A stretch of DNA of 64,000 bases from CALJFL01 sp963669435. GTDB lineage: Bacteria; Pseudomonadota; Gammaproteobacteria; Pseudomonadales; Halieaceae. This document shows positions 52,707 through 60,810 of the stretch, piece by piece. Where the stretch lies: contig OY770025.1 in NCBI GenBank assembly GCA_963669435.1, positions 1,984,001 to 2,048,000 of the forward strand. The letters are read 5' to 3'. Position numbers and translations under genes: made by a program. The notes below the pieces were generated by a model. It searched no databases. It had not been told where the DNA came from and saw nothing but the letters and a program-made list of their open reading frames with translations. Position 1 is the first letter of the stretch. Each line of letters starts with the position of its first letter.

Positions 52707-53516
52707 CTAGTCCAGGTCTTCCGGGGCGATTTTATGCCCCCAGTCCGCTTTCGCCTCGAGGTAGCGGAGGTTGTTCTCGTCAACGCCGATAATATGTTTT
52801 TCTGGCGCAATGTGGGTCAGCCCATGCTGGCCCAGGTCGTTCACTTTCTTGGGATTATTGGTCAGCATGCGCATGGGTTTATTGCCCACGAAGTAGTGTA
52901 AAAGCGAGGCTGCGTCGCTGAAATCCCGCGAGTCGTCGGGCAGGCCCAGGGAGCGGTTGGCCTGGTAGGTGTTCTCACCCTCGTCCTGCAGAATGTAGGT
53001 TGCGGCCTTGGCCCACAGGCCGATACCGCGGCCCTCGTGGCCGGCCATGTAGATCAGGTAGCCGCCGGCGGGGTCTTCTGAGATTCGGTCGACTGCCGCT
53101 TCCAGTTGTGGCCCACATTCACAGCGCTTGGAGCCAAAGATATCGCCGGTCAGGCAGTTGGAATGTACGCGCACCAACGGAGACTCCTTGGGTTCGCCAA
53201 TAACCAAGACGCTGTTGACGGCTATGGGTGAAACCAGTTTCGAGAACAGGTGCTGGCCGCCGCTGGAGCGCAGGGTGCTCGCCAGTGACTCTACATCCAC
53301 CAGTTCTGTACTTCTGACTGCCGCGTACCATTGCACCATGGGCTGGTGTTTACCAATGCCCATGGGTAGCGGTATGGGCCCCAACAGATTCAGCGCGATA
53401 TCGTCGGTGGGCGGTGCAGCGTTGGGGTCTAGGACATTGCCCTGTGAATCGATTCGCGTGAGCTTGCCGGACTTGACCAGGCGCTCGCGGACTTCGGGGT
53501 TTAAATAAGTAAACAC
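52707..53516 (-). CDS. GTP cyclohydrolase II homologue with N-terminal extension, 269 aa
   Basis: From about residue 95 this is a RibA-type GTP cyclohydrolase II domain. R-V-H-S-N-C-L-T-G-D-I-F-G-S-K-R-C-E-C-G has the three zinc Cys (121, 132, 134), and G-H-E-G-R-G-I-G-L-W (Glu 161, Arg 163), then T-N-N-P-K-K-V-N-D-L-G, match the family. The enzyme opens the GTP ring to start riboflavin synthesis. RibA is usually about 200 aa; here a 90-residue N-terminal part precedes the core and is not obviously DHBP synthase. It follows the IDH-like gene by 21 bases, so it shares an operon, and a hairpin terminator follows. A paralogue of the main RibA is possible, since no other rib gene is near. Confidence 0.85.
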   Translation of the reverse strand: MFTYLNPEVRERLVKSGKLTRIDSQGNVLDPNAAPPTDDIALNLLGPIPLPMGIGKHQPMVQWYAAVRSTELVDVESLASTLRSSGGQHLFSKLVSPIAVNSVLVIGEPKESPLVRVHSNCLTGDIFGSKRCECGPQLEAAVDRISEDPAGGYLIYMAGHEGRGIGLWAKAATYILQDEGENTYQANRSLGLPDDSRDFSDAASLLHYFVGNKPMRMLTNNPKKVNDLGQHGLTHIAPEKHIIGVDENNLRYLEAKADWGHKIAPEDLD

Positions 53517-53537
53517 GGTGTTTCAGTTACCCAGTTA

Positions 53538-55274
53538 TTAAGGCAGGTTCGCTTCGACGGCGTCGAGAAAACCCTGCATATCGACAACGGTTTCCTTCTC
53601 AGGGGCAGTGGTTTTGCCCTTCAGGTCGCCGGTGATCGTGCCCTGGTCGACGGTGTCAATAAGCGCATCTTTGAGGTTCTCAGAGTACTCGACCAGGGCT
53701 TTGTTTCCTTCCCGGTTACCCAGGGTTTCCAGGGCATTGGCCAGGGCAAAGATCAGCGCGGATGAATTGAAGATGGCGACCTTGCCATCGCTTTCCAGGT
53801 ATTTCAGAAAAAGATCGTGGGCCGTGCCGTGTGGCGCCTCGTAGAGCATGGTGCCGTCTTTACTCTCGATAATCGAGCTGGCGGTGGCCAGGCTACCACC
53901 TAATGCCGCGGCGATATCGGAAAAGATATCCCCGTCCAGGTTCTGGGCCGGGTACAGGGCGTTGCGTGGCGGGTCACATATCATCTTCTTCAGTTGGCTG
54001 GACGGTCGCATGATCATGAAAGAGGGTGGCTCCGTCTGGTCTGCCACCAGCGCCACGCGCACCTCGTTAATCACGGCACTGAATACCTCGTCATATTCGA
54101 AGTACTCGCGCTTGAGACCGAAGTACACCTCTTTATCGTTGAGGGCGGCGTCGCGAAATACCTGTAGTACCCAGTCGCGGATGGCGGTGCGGTCATTGGA
54201 CATAAACAGCATGGGATCGTCTTTTTTTACTTCCCGGGCGTGTTTCTCCTCGCCATCGATAATGACCTTGACGATACCATCTTCCGGCGCGGCCAGATTG
54301 AAACTGCCGTACTGGTCACCGCCGCCAGCGCTCATACGCGAAATCGACACGTGGAACTTGCGGTCGGGAATACCGTATTTTTTGAGGGTTTTTACCAGTT
54401 TGTGCAGGCGCCTGCCCGTGGAGTTATCCGGCACTCCCCACAGGGCGCGTTCCGGTGGGTTAGACACAATCCGTGCTGCCTGGGCATCAATCAGTTCGTA
54501 GTGGTAGTTCAGGCCGGCCTGTTGGAACCGCTCCTGGTAGTGAGCGTTGAAGATGGACTCGATCACACCACGCATAACCCCGTCATATCCGGGAATCACC
54601 GTATCTTTCAGACCGACATAGGCGTCACGACCTTCCTCCAGCGCGCGCTCAAAGAACTGGTGTGCCCAGGCCTCGACGGCGGTGTGGTCGTTGGTGGCGA
54701 GCATATACGGGTCGCCCAGGTTGAGCTTGCGGCGGTGCAGTTCTACCGGGTCCCCACTGGAGCCGACAAACACCAGTTTGGCGATGCCAGTAGCGCGAGA
54801 CAGGCCATTGTGACTGAACTTGTTGCCGCCGCTGTCCATGGTGTCCACATCTAAGTCCCGGCCAATCCACTGGGGAGGGGAATTCTTGATGTTGCGAAAC
54901 TGAATGTCTTCCCGGGTGATATTGCCGCCGATGCCTTTGCGAATCGCCCCGTTGGGCGACTTGGTGGCCAGCTTGTCGAGATTGGCCTCGTCAAGGTCCG
55001 GGTATTTGGCGAGCAGTTCGTCCAGTTGCTCGCGATTGACCGTCATACCGGCATTCTTGATGCCCACGCCATGTTCACGCAGGGCAGAGATGGCATCGCG
55101 AACCACCTGTCCGTTGCTCTGCAGGCGCTTTTCTGCAGAGAGGTCTATCTCTACCAGCGGCAGTTCAAGCCGGCGGCTGACAAACTGCTCCAGAATGCGC
55201 TCAAAGGCGACCTGGGCCATTTCGTCGCCGTGTAGTACCACCAGTGGGCTGTTGACGGTAATTTTCTCGCTCAT
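53538..55274 (-). CDS. Isocitrate-dehydrogenase-like protein with internal duplication, 578 aa
   Basis: N-terminal features match dimeric NADP-IDH: A-G-M-T, K-S-P-N-G-A-I-R-K-G-I-G-G (Arg 112), I-T-R-E-D (Arg 121) and I-G-R (Arg 139). The C-terminus matches as well: D-G-D-I-F-S-D (Asp 449, 453) and A-P-H-G-T-A. Between them two related segments of about 145 residues follow in tandem (about 138-285 and 306-448). Copy 1 keeps G-L-K-D-T (Lys 223) and Y-H-Y-E-L-I-D (Asp 263). Copy 2 keeps G-G-D-Q-Y, the Tyr-bearing loop. In ordinary dimers the Lys and Asp come from the partner subunit. A monomer that supplies both sets itself is thus possible. AGGAG precedes the ATG. Reaction is inferred: isocitrate to 2-oxoglutarate. 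Confidence 0.78.
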   Translation of the reverse strand: MSEKITVNSPLVVLHGDEMAQVAFERILEQFVSRRLELPLVEIDLSAEKRLQSNGQVVRDAISALREHGVGIKNAGMTVNREQLDELLAKYPDLDEANLDKLATKSPNGAIRKGIGGNITREDIQFRNIKNSPPQWIGRDLDVDTMDSGGNKFSHNGLSRATGIAKLVFVGSSGDPVELHRRKLNLGDPYMLATNDHTAVEAWAHQFFERALEEGRDAYVGLKDTVIPGYDGVMRGVIESIFNAHYQERFQQAGLNYHYELIDAQAARIVSNPPERALWGVPDNSTGRRLHKLVKTLKKYGIPDRKFHVSISRMSAGGGDQYGSFNLAAPEDGIVKVIIDGEEKHAREVKKDDPMLFMSNDRTAIRDWVLQVFRDAALNDKEVYFGLKREYFEYDEVFSAVINEVRVALVADQTEPPSFMIMRPSSQLKKMICDPPRNALYPAQNLDGDIFSDIAAALGGSLATASSIIESKDGTMLYEAPHGTAHDLFLKYLESDGKVAIFNSSALIFALANALETLGNREGNKALVEYSENLKDALIDTVDQGTITGDLKGKTTAPEKETVVDMQGFLDAVEANLP

Positions 55275-55453
55275 GGAAACTCCTGCAAATCAGCTGCGGG
55301 ATTATAGACTATTTGGCGTCGCCCGCCCTCCACCCTCTGCCATACAACGTGGCGGGGCCAGGGAGCTGCCACTGCCTGCGCCCGCTTTCGATGGTTGGCC
55401 AATTCAGATACCATGATGGTGTTTTTGAAGTGATATCAAGGATATAACAAGCT

Positions 55454-58400
55454 TTGCAGGCACCCGCTTCACTTCGCGCACAGCTGTTCCCCATCACGCT
55501 CCTCACCGCTGCGCTGTGCGCATCTCCTGGCCTTCGCGCCGCTGATTGTCCCAGTGATATCGGTGTAAACGACTGTGTCGCCAATGACCTTCAGCCTACA
55601 GGTACAGAAATTATCAATGGACCCACAGCCTGTACCGAGGGCGATGTATTCTCAGCCACTGTACGGGTGTTGTTTGAGGATGGCGGTGGTGCCAACGCCC
55701 GTTATTCGGTGGGTTTCTACGTTGGAGACAACGGTGAAGCAGCGATTGGCGGCGCCAGCTGTACCTTCGATTCATTGCAGCCCGTGGGCCCACCAATAGA
55801 CCTGACCGGCGGCAGCGGGGGCTTTCAGGAACTCAACGGTGACCAGTGTGGCGACATCGACAAGAACGAGGTCACCTACAAAGACATTCAGCTGGATCAA
55901 CTGCTGTGTGAAGATGAAGACGGCGATGGCAACGTCGACGTCAGTTATGTACTCACGTGGGTCAACAACGGCAACCAGGAAAACTGTACGGATCCGCTGG
56001 ACCCGCTACAGTTTGAGCCAAATCCGCCGAAATGCCTTTCGGACCTCGAGTATGACCTGCCGATCATTGTGGAGAAGCCGCCTTCGATAGAAGTGGGCAA
56101 AGGTGCCTTCCCCAGCACGCTCGTAGAGCCCGGCGGTGAGGTGACATTCCGGTTCAGTATCCTGAATACCTCGCCGTCATCTTCAGACCCGGTTGAGATC
56201 GTCTCCATCCAGGACGTGCCCTACGGGGACCTTACCAACCAGACTGACTGTACGCTCCCATTTATTCTTGCCCCGGGGGAAAGCCGAACGTGTAACTACG
56301 TGCGCGATATCATGGGGACTGCGGGTCAGTCGTTTCCGGATACGGTCACCGTTTTGGGGCGTGACGACGAAGGTAATGGGGTGTCTGGTTCAGATACGGC
56401 GGTCGTTGAAATCATCGACGACCAGCAGCCGGAAATTCCCGCGGACCTGCGAATTGTTAAATTCGCCGCGCCCGCCGAGCTTCCCGAGCCAGGAGGCAAT
56501 GTGACGTACTCGGTGATTGCAGCAAATGTCTCGCCGACCCCGATGACGTTGACCTCGCTGGTTGACGATCTCTATGGTGACCTGAATGGCCAGGGTAACT
56601 GTTCTGTGCCCCAGTTTCTGGGCCCGGGTAGCTTCGGCTATTCTTGCTCCTTCACCCAACCAGTGACCGGGCAGCCTGGCGATGTGATTACCGATACGAT
56701 TATCGGCAGAGGTACCAATGGGCTGGATGATGGCGGCGAGCTGGCATCCTCCGACCAGGCCAGTGTCACTATCTTCGACCTCGGTTCGGATATCGAGATC
56801 GCCAAGATTGCCAACCCGGCCACGGTGACAGAGCCGGGTGATATGGTCGAGTTCAGCCTGCAGATTCAAAACAAATCCGTGGCGGATGAGGTCACCATCA
56901 ACACGCTGCTGGATGTTCCCCTTGGCGATCCAACGGGTATTCCTGGCTCGGATTGTTCATTACCTATTGTCCTGCCACCCGGCGGTACCACTTACACTTG
57001 CACCTACAGTGGTATGGTTTCTGGCAATGCTGGCGACCAGGTGACCAACGTGATTTTTGCGGCCGGCGTCGACGACGATGGTGCACTGGTCGGCGACTTC
57101 GACGGTGCCACCGTCACTATCATTGGCGCGATACCCCGCATAGAAGTGGTCAAGGCCGCGATACCGCCGTTTGTCCTTGCGCCCGGTGGTGACGTGCTGT
57201 TCCTGGTGGGCGTACAGAATCGCTCTTCCTCCTCGGACCCGGTGACCATCACCTCGCTCGAAGACAACATTCACAGTCCCTTGACCGGAAGTTCCTGCGA
57301 ACTACCCCCGGGTGGCATCGTGCTGGCACCGCCGCCGGATCCCAATTCGTTCTTCGCCTGCTCCTTTGTGCGCACGGTTAATGGTGTGGCCGGTGACCAG
57401 GAAATCGATATTGTCACCGTGATGGGCGAGGACGACGAGGGCACCCCGGTCAGCGCCTCCGCTGACGCCGTAGTCAGGGTCGCGAATATTGCTTTGCCGG
57501 ACCCGGACCTGCGCCTGTTCAAGTTTGCAGCACCGATTGAGGTTCCCGAGCCAGGAGCAGACGTAACTTACGTGGTGCTGCTGGCCAACGCGTCGGACCC
57601 GGGTAGTCCGGGCCTGGAAATCACGGTCAATGAACTGGTCGACGATATTTACGGCCCATTGGACGGCCAGGGTACCTGTTCACTACCTATTGTGATTCCG
57701 GTGGGCGCTATACGCAGCTGTTACTTCACCGTACCAGTGACCGGCGACGTTGGTGAGGTAATTACCGACATAATCACCGCACGCGGTGTAACCACGCTGG
57801 GCGCCATACCTGTGGAGGCCTCCGATGACGCCAGCGTGACCATCACCGATGTGCCCTCTTCTATGGTGGTGACTAAAACCGCTGAACCCACCAGCGTGCT
57901 CGAACCCGGTGAAGACGTCACTTTTACCATTGTGGTGGGTAACAACTCCGAAGCCGATGATATTGTGGTTGAAACCCTGGTGGACAATATCCACGGAGAC
58001 CTGAACGGCCAGGGTACCTGCAGCATGCCCCAGGCACTCGCCCAGGGCTCAGAACCCTATCGCTGTGAATTCACCGTGTTTGTGGGCGGCGAAGCGGGTG
58101 ACGAAGAATTGAACACGGTCGTTGCAACCGCTATCGATGAGAATGACCTGCCGCTGGAAGCCTCAGCGCAGGCCGATGTTGTGGTGATCGGCCTACCCCC
58201 TGCGATTTCCGTAATCAAGACGGCCAACCCGAATGCGGTGCCTGCGGAGGGAGGGCGAGTGGTGTTTACCTTTACCACTACCAATGCCTCGGAAGCGGAC
58301 ATTCTTACCATAAACACCCTGACTGATTCAGTCTTTGGTGACCTCGATGGTCGGGGGACCTGCGAGATTCCTCAGGTCTTACAGCCTGGTGAATCCTACA

Positions 58401-58627
58401 TTTGTAGAATACTGGAGGATATCTCCGGGGTAGAAGGCGAGGCACACCTCGACGAGGTCCAGGTTAGCGGCACAGCCGAGGATGGCGACCTGGTGTCCGA
58501 CCGGGCGACGGCGATAGTCCGGTTTGTTGCCGCGCTCGAGGCCATTCCACTGATAGGGCAATTGGGCCTCGCCGCCCTTGCCCTGCTGATCGCCTTGCTG
58601 GGTATTCGCGCCGCGCGCCGCCGCTAG
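55454..58627 (+). CDS. Secreted multi-repeat protein with C-terminal sorting-like tail, 1057 aa
   Basis: The start is TTG 55454 with AAGGA upstream. Signal peptide (about 1-29), a Cys-containing N-terminal domain with a D-E-D-G-D-G-N-V-D Ca-type loop, then seven tandem beta-sandwich repeats of about 115 residues beginning near residue 211. Each starts like I-x-V-x-K-x-A-x-P-x-x-x-x-E-P-G-G-x-V-x-F and carries T-C-x-L-P/C-x-x-x-x-x-A-G-D motifs, similar to CARDB/DUF11-type surface repeats; conserved Cys pairs probably form disulfides. The tail A-I-P-L-I-G-Q-L-G, a helix and R-A-A-R-R-R is like the IPTL-CTERM sorting signal. Surface protein, likely adhesive or structural. Confidence 0.8.
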   Translation: MQAPASLRAQLFPITLLTAALCASPGLRAADCPSDIGVNDCVANDLQPTGTEIINGPTACTEGDVFSATVRVLFEDGGGANARYSVGFYVGDNGEAAIGGASCTFDSLQPVGPPIDLTGGSGGFQELNGDQCGDIDKNEVTYKDIQLDQLLCEDEDGDGNVDVSYVLTWVNNGNQENCTDPLDPLQFEPNPPKCLSDLEYDLPIIVEKPPSIEVGKGAFPSTLVEPGGEVTFRFSILNTSPSSSDPVEIVSIQDVPYGDLTNQTDCTLPFILAPGESRTCNYVRDIMGTAGQSFPDTVTVLGRDDEGNGVSGSDTAVVEIIDDQQPEIPADLRIVKFAAPAELPEPGGNVTYSVIAANVSPTPMTLTSLVDDLYGDLNGQGNCSVPQFLGPGSFGYSCSFTQPVTGQPGDVITDTIIGRGTNGLDDGGELASSDQASVTIFDLGSDIEIAKIANPATVTEPGDMVEFSLQIQNKSVADEVTINTLLDVPLGDPTGIPGSDCSLPIVLPPGGTTYTCTYSGMVSGNAGDQVTNVIFAAGVDDDGALVGDFDGATVTIIGAIPRIEVVKAAIPPFVLAPGGDVLFLVGVQNRSSSSDPVTITSLEDNIHSPLTGSSCELPPGGIVLAPPPDPNSFFACSFVRTVNGVAGDQEIDIVTVMGEDDEGTPVSASADAVVRVANIALPDPDLRLFKFAAPIEVPEPGADVTYVVLLANASDPGSPGLEITVNELVDDIYGPLDGQGTCSLPIVIPVGAIRSCYFTVPVTGDVGEVITDIITARGVTTLGAIPVEASDDASVTITDVPSSMVVTKTAEPTSVLEPGEDVTFTIVVGNNSEADDIVVETLVDNIHGDLNGQGTCSMPQALAQGSEPYRCEFTVFVGGEAGDEELNTVVATAIDENDLPLEASAQADVVVIGLPPAISVIKTANPNAVPAEGGRVVFTFTTTNASEADILTINTLTDSVFGDLDGRGTCEIPQVLQPGESYICRILEDISGVEGEAHLDEVQVSGTAEDGDLVSDRATAIVRFVAALEAIPLIGQLGLAALALLIALLGIRAARRR

Positions 58628-58643
58628 TCAGTTACTGGCGGCG
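58619..58643. terminator. Hairpin spanning the stop codons of two convergent genes
   Basis: CGCCGCTAGT (58619-58628) pairs with ACTGGCGGCG (58634-58643) with one T-G wobble, around the loop CAGTT. It covers the TAG of the multi-repeat gene and the TGA of the convergent small membrane-protein gene. No T-run follows on either side, so it is a bidirectional end structure rather than a clean intrinsic terminator. Confidence 0.4.
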
Positions 58644-59176
58644 AGTCGGAGTCGCTGTGCTGTAGGCGTGCGTTTGCGACTACCGTAGGCCTCATAAGCG
58701 GGCACCATCTCCGCCTCGTTGTCCTGAACACGCTCGGCCAGGTACTGCACCCATTCCCCGAAACGCGGGTTGTTCTGCTCGACACGGGTTTCAATCACCC
58801 AGCGTTCCATTTTGCGCCACATCATTAGCATCAGGCCGCCGGCCAGTTCCTGGGTCAGGGTGAATGATGCCATCTCCTTGTGCACCAGCAGGCCCATGGT
58901 TTCAAAGGTCATACCGACAACCTGGGCGGATTGCTCGTACTCCGAATCCATGGCCTGCAATTCGCGCAGGCTGATGTTGTCGGGAAGTTGGCGAATCAGG
59001 GTGACGGCCTTGCCCAACTCCGGTTCGGCAAAGCGTCTGCACAGTTCAGCCGCTACCTGGCTCTTCTGGCGGTTGCGATATTCCCTTAATTGAAACATAG
59101 CGAAGGCGGCGCCGAGCACGATGGTAGTGGCGCTGAAAATCTCTGCCATGGCGGCGTAACTGGTGAGGTGTTCCAT
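58628..59176 (-). CDS. Small membrane-anchored protein, 182 aa
   Basis: A single N-terminal helix (about residues 8-28, AEIFSATTIVLGAAFAMFQL), a basic stretch (REYRNRQKSQ) and a soluble helical domain that continues with mostly acidic residues. The pattern resembles DUF4760-type proteins found near restriction or stress genes, but no enzyme motif is present. GGGAG precedes the ATG. It is the last gene of the minus-strand operon beginning with the cysteine synthase-glutaredoxin fusion; spacing to the AhpD-like gene is 46 bases. Confidence 0.65.
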   Translation of the reverse strand: MEHLTSYAAMAEIFSATTIVLGAAFAMFQLREYRNRQKSQVAAELCRRFAEPELGKAVTLIRQLPDNISLRELQAMDSEYEQSAQVVGMTFETMGLLVHKEMASFTLTQELAGGLMLMMWRKMERWVIETRVEQNNPRFGEWVQYLAERVQDNEAEMVPAYEAYGSRKRTPTAQRLRLAASN

Positions 59177-59222
59177 TGTTATTCTCCCGGTTTCCCTGTT
59201 CCTGATTTTGTTTAGCGCCCGC

Positions 59223-59831
59223 CTATTCCAGGCGTTCGGGTTGGCTCTCGTTTATTTTCCGGCCTACACAGAGTAGCTCGCGCAGGCCGGGCTCCATATT
59301 CGTGTAATGCGCATCCGGCTGAGCCCCGAGTGCGTTCACCACTGTGGCGAAAAAACAACGCGCGCTGGCGATGGCGACGATATCGAAGATGGCATCGTCC
59401 GCCATACCCCGTTCGCGCAGTTCGTCGATGTCGTCTTGGCCAACGAGATTCGAATCGGTGGCGACCTTGCGCGCCAGGGACATGATCGCTCGCTGACGGT
59501 CGTCCAGGTGTATTGTGTCCTCGTTGCTTACGACGTCAGCTAACTGGGCGTTGCTATATGTGCCCTCACATAGCTTACTGCCATAGGCCAGTGAACAGTA
59601 TGAAGAGCCCAATGCCTGCGAAGCTGCCAGTGTGACCAATTGATAAGTTTGTGGGTCGACTGAGCGCTGAATTGCGCGCTGCAGTTCTGCCCACGCCTGC
59701 ATTACTTCTGGTCTGTGGCTGAATACCCTGGCGTAGTTGGGTACAGACCCCGAAGGCTTTTGCAGGCGCAGATACATCTCTCTGACGCTGCCTCTCGCTT
59801 CTGCGATCGGGACTGTTTGGATAAATGCCAT
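59223..59831 (-). CDS. Carboxymuconolactone decarboxylase/AhpD-like protein, 202 aa
   Basis: The protein has the helical AhpD-like layout: P-N-Y-A-R-V-F-S-H-R-P-E-V, then A-S-Q-A-L-G-S-S-Y-C-S-L-A-Y-G. In peroxidase-active members this place has C-x2-C with a following His; here a single Cys is followed by S-L-A-Y-G, so the redox pair is not complete. Later it has A-I-M-S-L-A-R-K-V and a C-terminal helix with V-N-A-L-G-A. The family includes alkylhydroperoxidase reductases and decarboxylases; the missing second Cys argues against the AhpD disulfide chemistry. AAGGAG precedes the ATG. Confidence 0.78.
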   Translation of the reverse strand: MAFIQTVPIAEARGSVREMYLRLQKPSGSVPNYARVFSHRPEVMQAWAELQRAIQRSVDPQTYQLVTLAASQALGSSYCSLAYGSKLCEGTYSNAQLADVVSNEDTIHLDDRQRAIMSLARKVATDSNLVGQDDIDELRERGMADDAIFDIVAIASARCFFATVVNALGAQPDAHYTNMEPGLRELLCVGRKINESQPERLE

Positions 59832-59858
59832 GTCGTTACTCCTTACCTGTTCAGGTCC

Positions 59859-60800
59859 CTAGACGCGGAACTGGCTGATCTGGATTTCCTCACCGTGATT
59901 GGCGTAATCACCGTCGGTGCGTTGCCGGCGAAACTCACCCCACTCGATATGGCGATAACGAGGAGGGTGGCGCTGATCTACCGTAGCGCGCAACGGGGCG
60001 TACTGGGTGTCGTAGCTGGGGTTGAAAAAGAATGGCACGGAAAAACGTTCCGCTTCGGTATTAGCCCGCACGCGGTGCAAGGGCGCCTGGTAACGGTCGT
60101 TCGACCAGACCTGCAGGATGTCGCCAATGTTCACCACCAGGGTGCCCCCGGCGATTTCATGCCAACGCTCGTCGCGGTAGATTTCCAGTCCGGCCTGTTC
60201 GTCCTGAAGTAACAAGGTCAGCGCCCCGGCGTCCGTGTGTGGATTCACCCCGAGAAAGCCATCGGTTGCAGCGAAGTTACCCGTAGGCTGTGCCGGTTGC
60301 GCACACTTTGGATAGTAGTTCAGGCGTACAAAGCTGGTGTGCTGTGGACGGAAACAGTTTTGGACGTGTTCGGTGCCGCCACCCAGGTTGGCGGTAATCG
60401 CCGCCAGCAGGTCGAAGGCGATCTTCTCGCAGAGGTGATAGTAGGACAGAACCGCCACCCGAAAATCGTCCACGCCCTCGGGCCACTGGGGGGTCAGCGC
60501 ATCACCGTCCGCCGGGCCATAATCAAACACCTCCTTCCAGTCCTGGGCCTGACGGGTCAGCTCCTGGTCGTAATAGCCCCAGGGGTTATTGGCGCTGCGT
60601 TCAATCAAAAGCTTGCTGGATCTTGGCTGGTGAAAAAACCCGCGCATGGCGCCTTGCAGCCGCGATTGCAATAGTGGCGTAATGGGGTGTCCCACCAACT
60701 GGAAGGCCCCCCAGTTACGGCAGGCGCAATCCAATGCGCGCAGACTGTCGGGCTGCCACAGGGTGGCGAGATTGATGACGGGTAGTGTTAACCGGGTCAT
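59859..60800 (-). CDS. 2-oxoglutarate/Fe(II)-dependent oxygenase of the isopenicillin-N-synthase type, 313 aa
   Basis: The iron ligands H-T-D (His 188, Asp 190) and His 242 in L-H-R-V and the R-F-S motif for 2-oxoglutarate (Arg 252, Ser 254) are all visible, with the N-terminal DIOX_N region (V-I-N-L, W-G-A-F-Q-L-V-G-H). The N-P-H-T-D-A-G-A-L-T-L-L and V-V-N-I-G-D motifs fit plant- and fungus-like small-molecule dioxygenases of this fold. It would oxidise a small metabolite with O2 and 2-oxoglutarate. AGGAG precedes the ATG. It sits 10 bases after the cysteine synthase-glutaredoxin gene, which hints at a sulfur-containing amino-acid-like substrate, but this is inference. Confidence 0.9.
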   Translation of the reverse strand: MTRLTLPVINLATLWQPDSLRALDCACRNWGAFQLVGHPITPLLQSRLQGAMRGFFHQPRSSKLLIERSANNPWGYYDQELTRQAQDWKEVFDYGPADGDALTPQWPEGVDDFRVAVLSYYHLCEKIAFDLLAAITANLGGGTEHVQNCFRPQHTSFVRLNYYPKCAQPAQPTGNFAATDGFLGVNPHTDAGALTLLLQDEQAGLEIYRDERWHEIAGGTLVVNIGDILQVWSNDRYQAPLHRVRANTEAERFSVPFFFNPSYDTQYAPLRATVDQRHPPRYRHIEWGEFRRQRTDGDYANHGEEIQISQFRV

Positions 60801-60810
60801 GGAAACTCCT

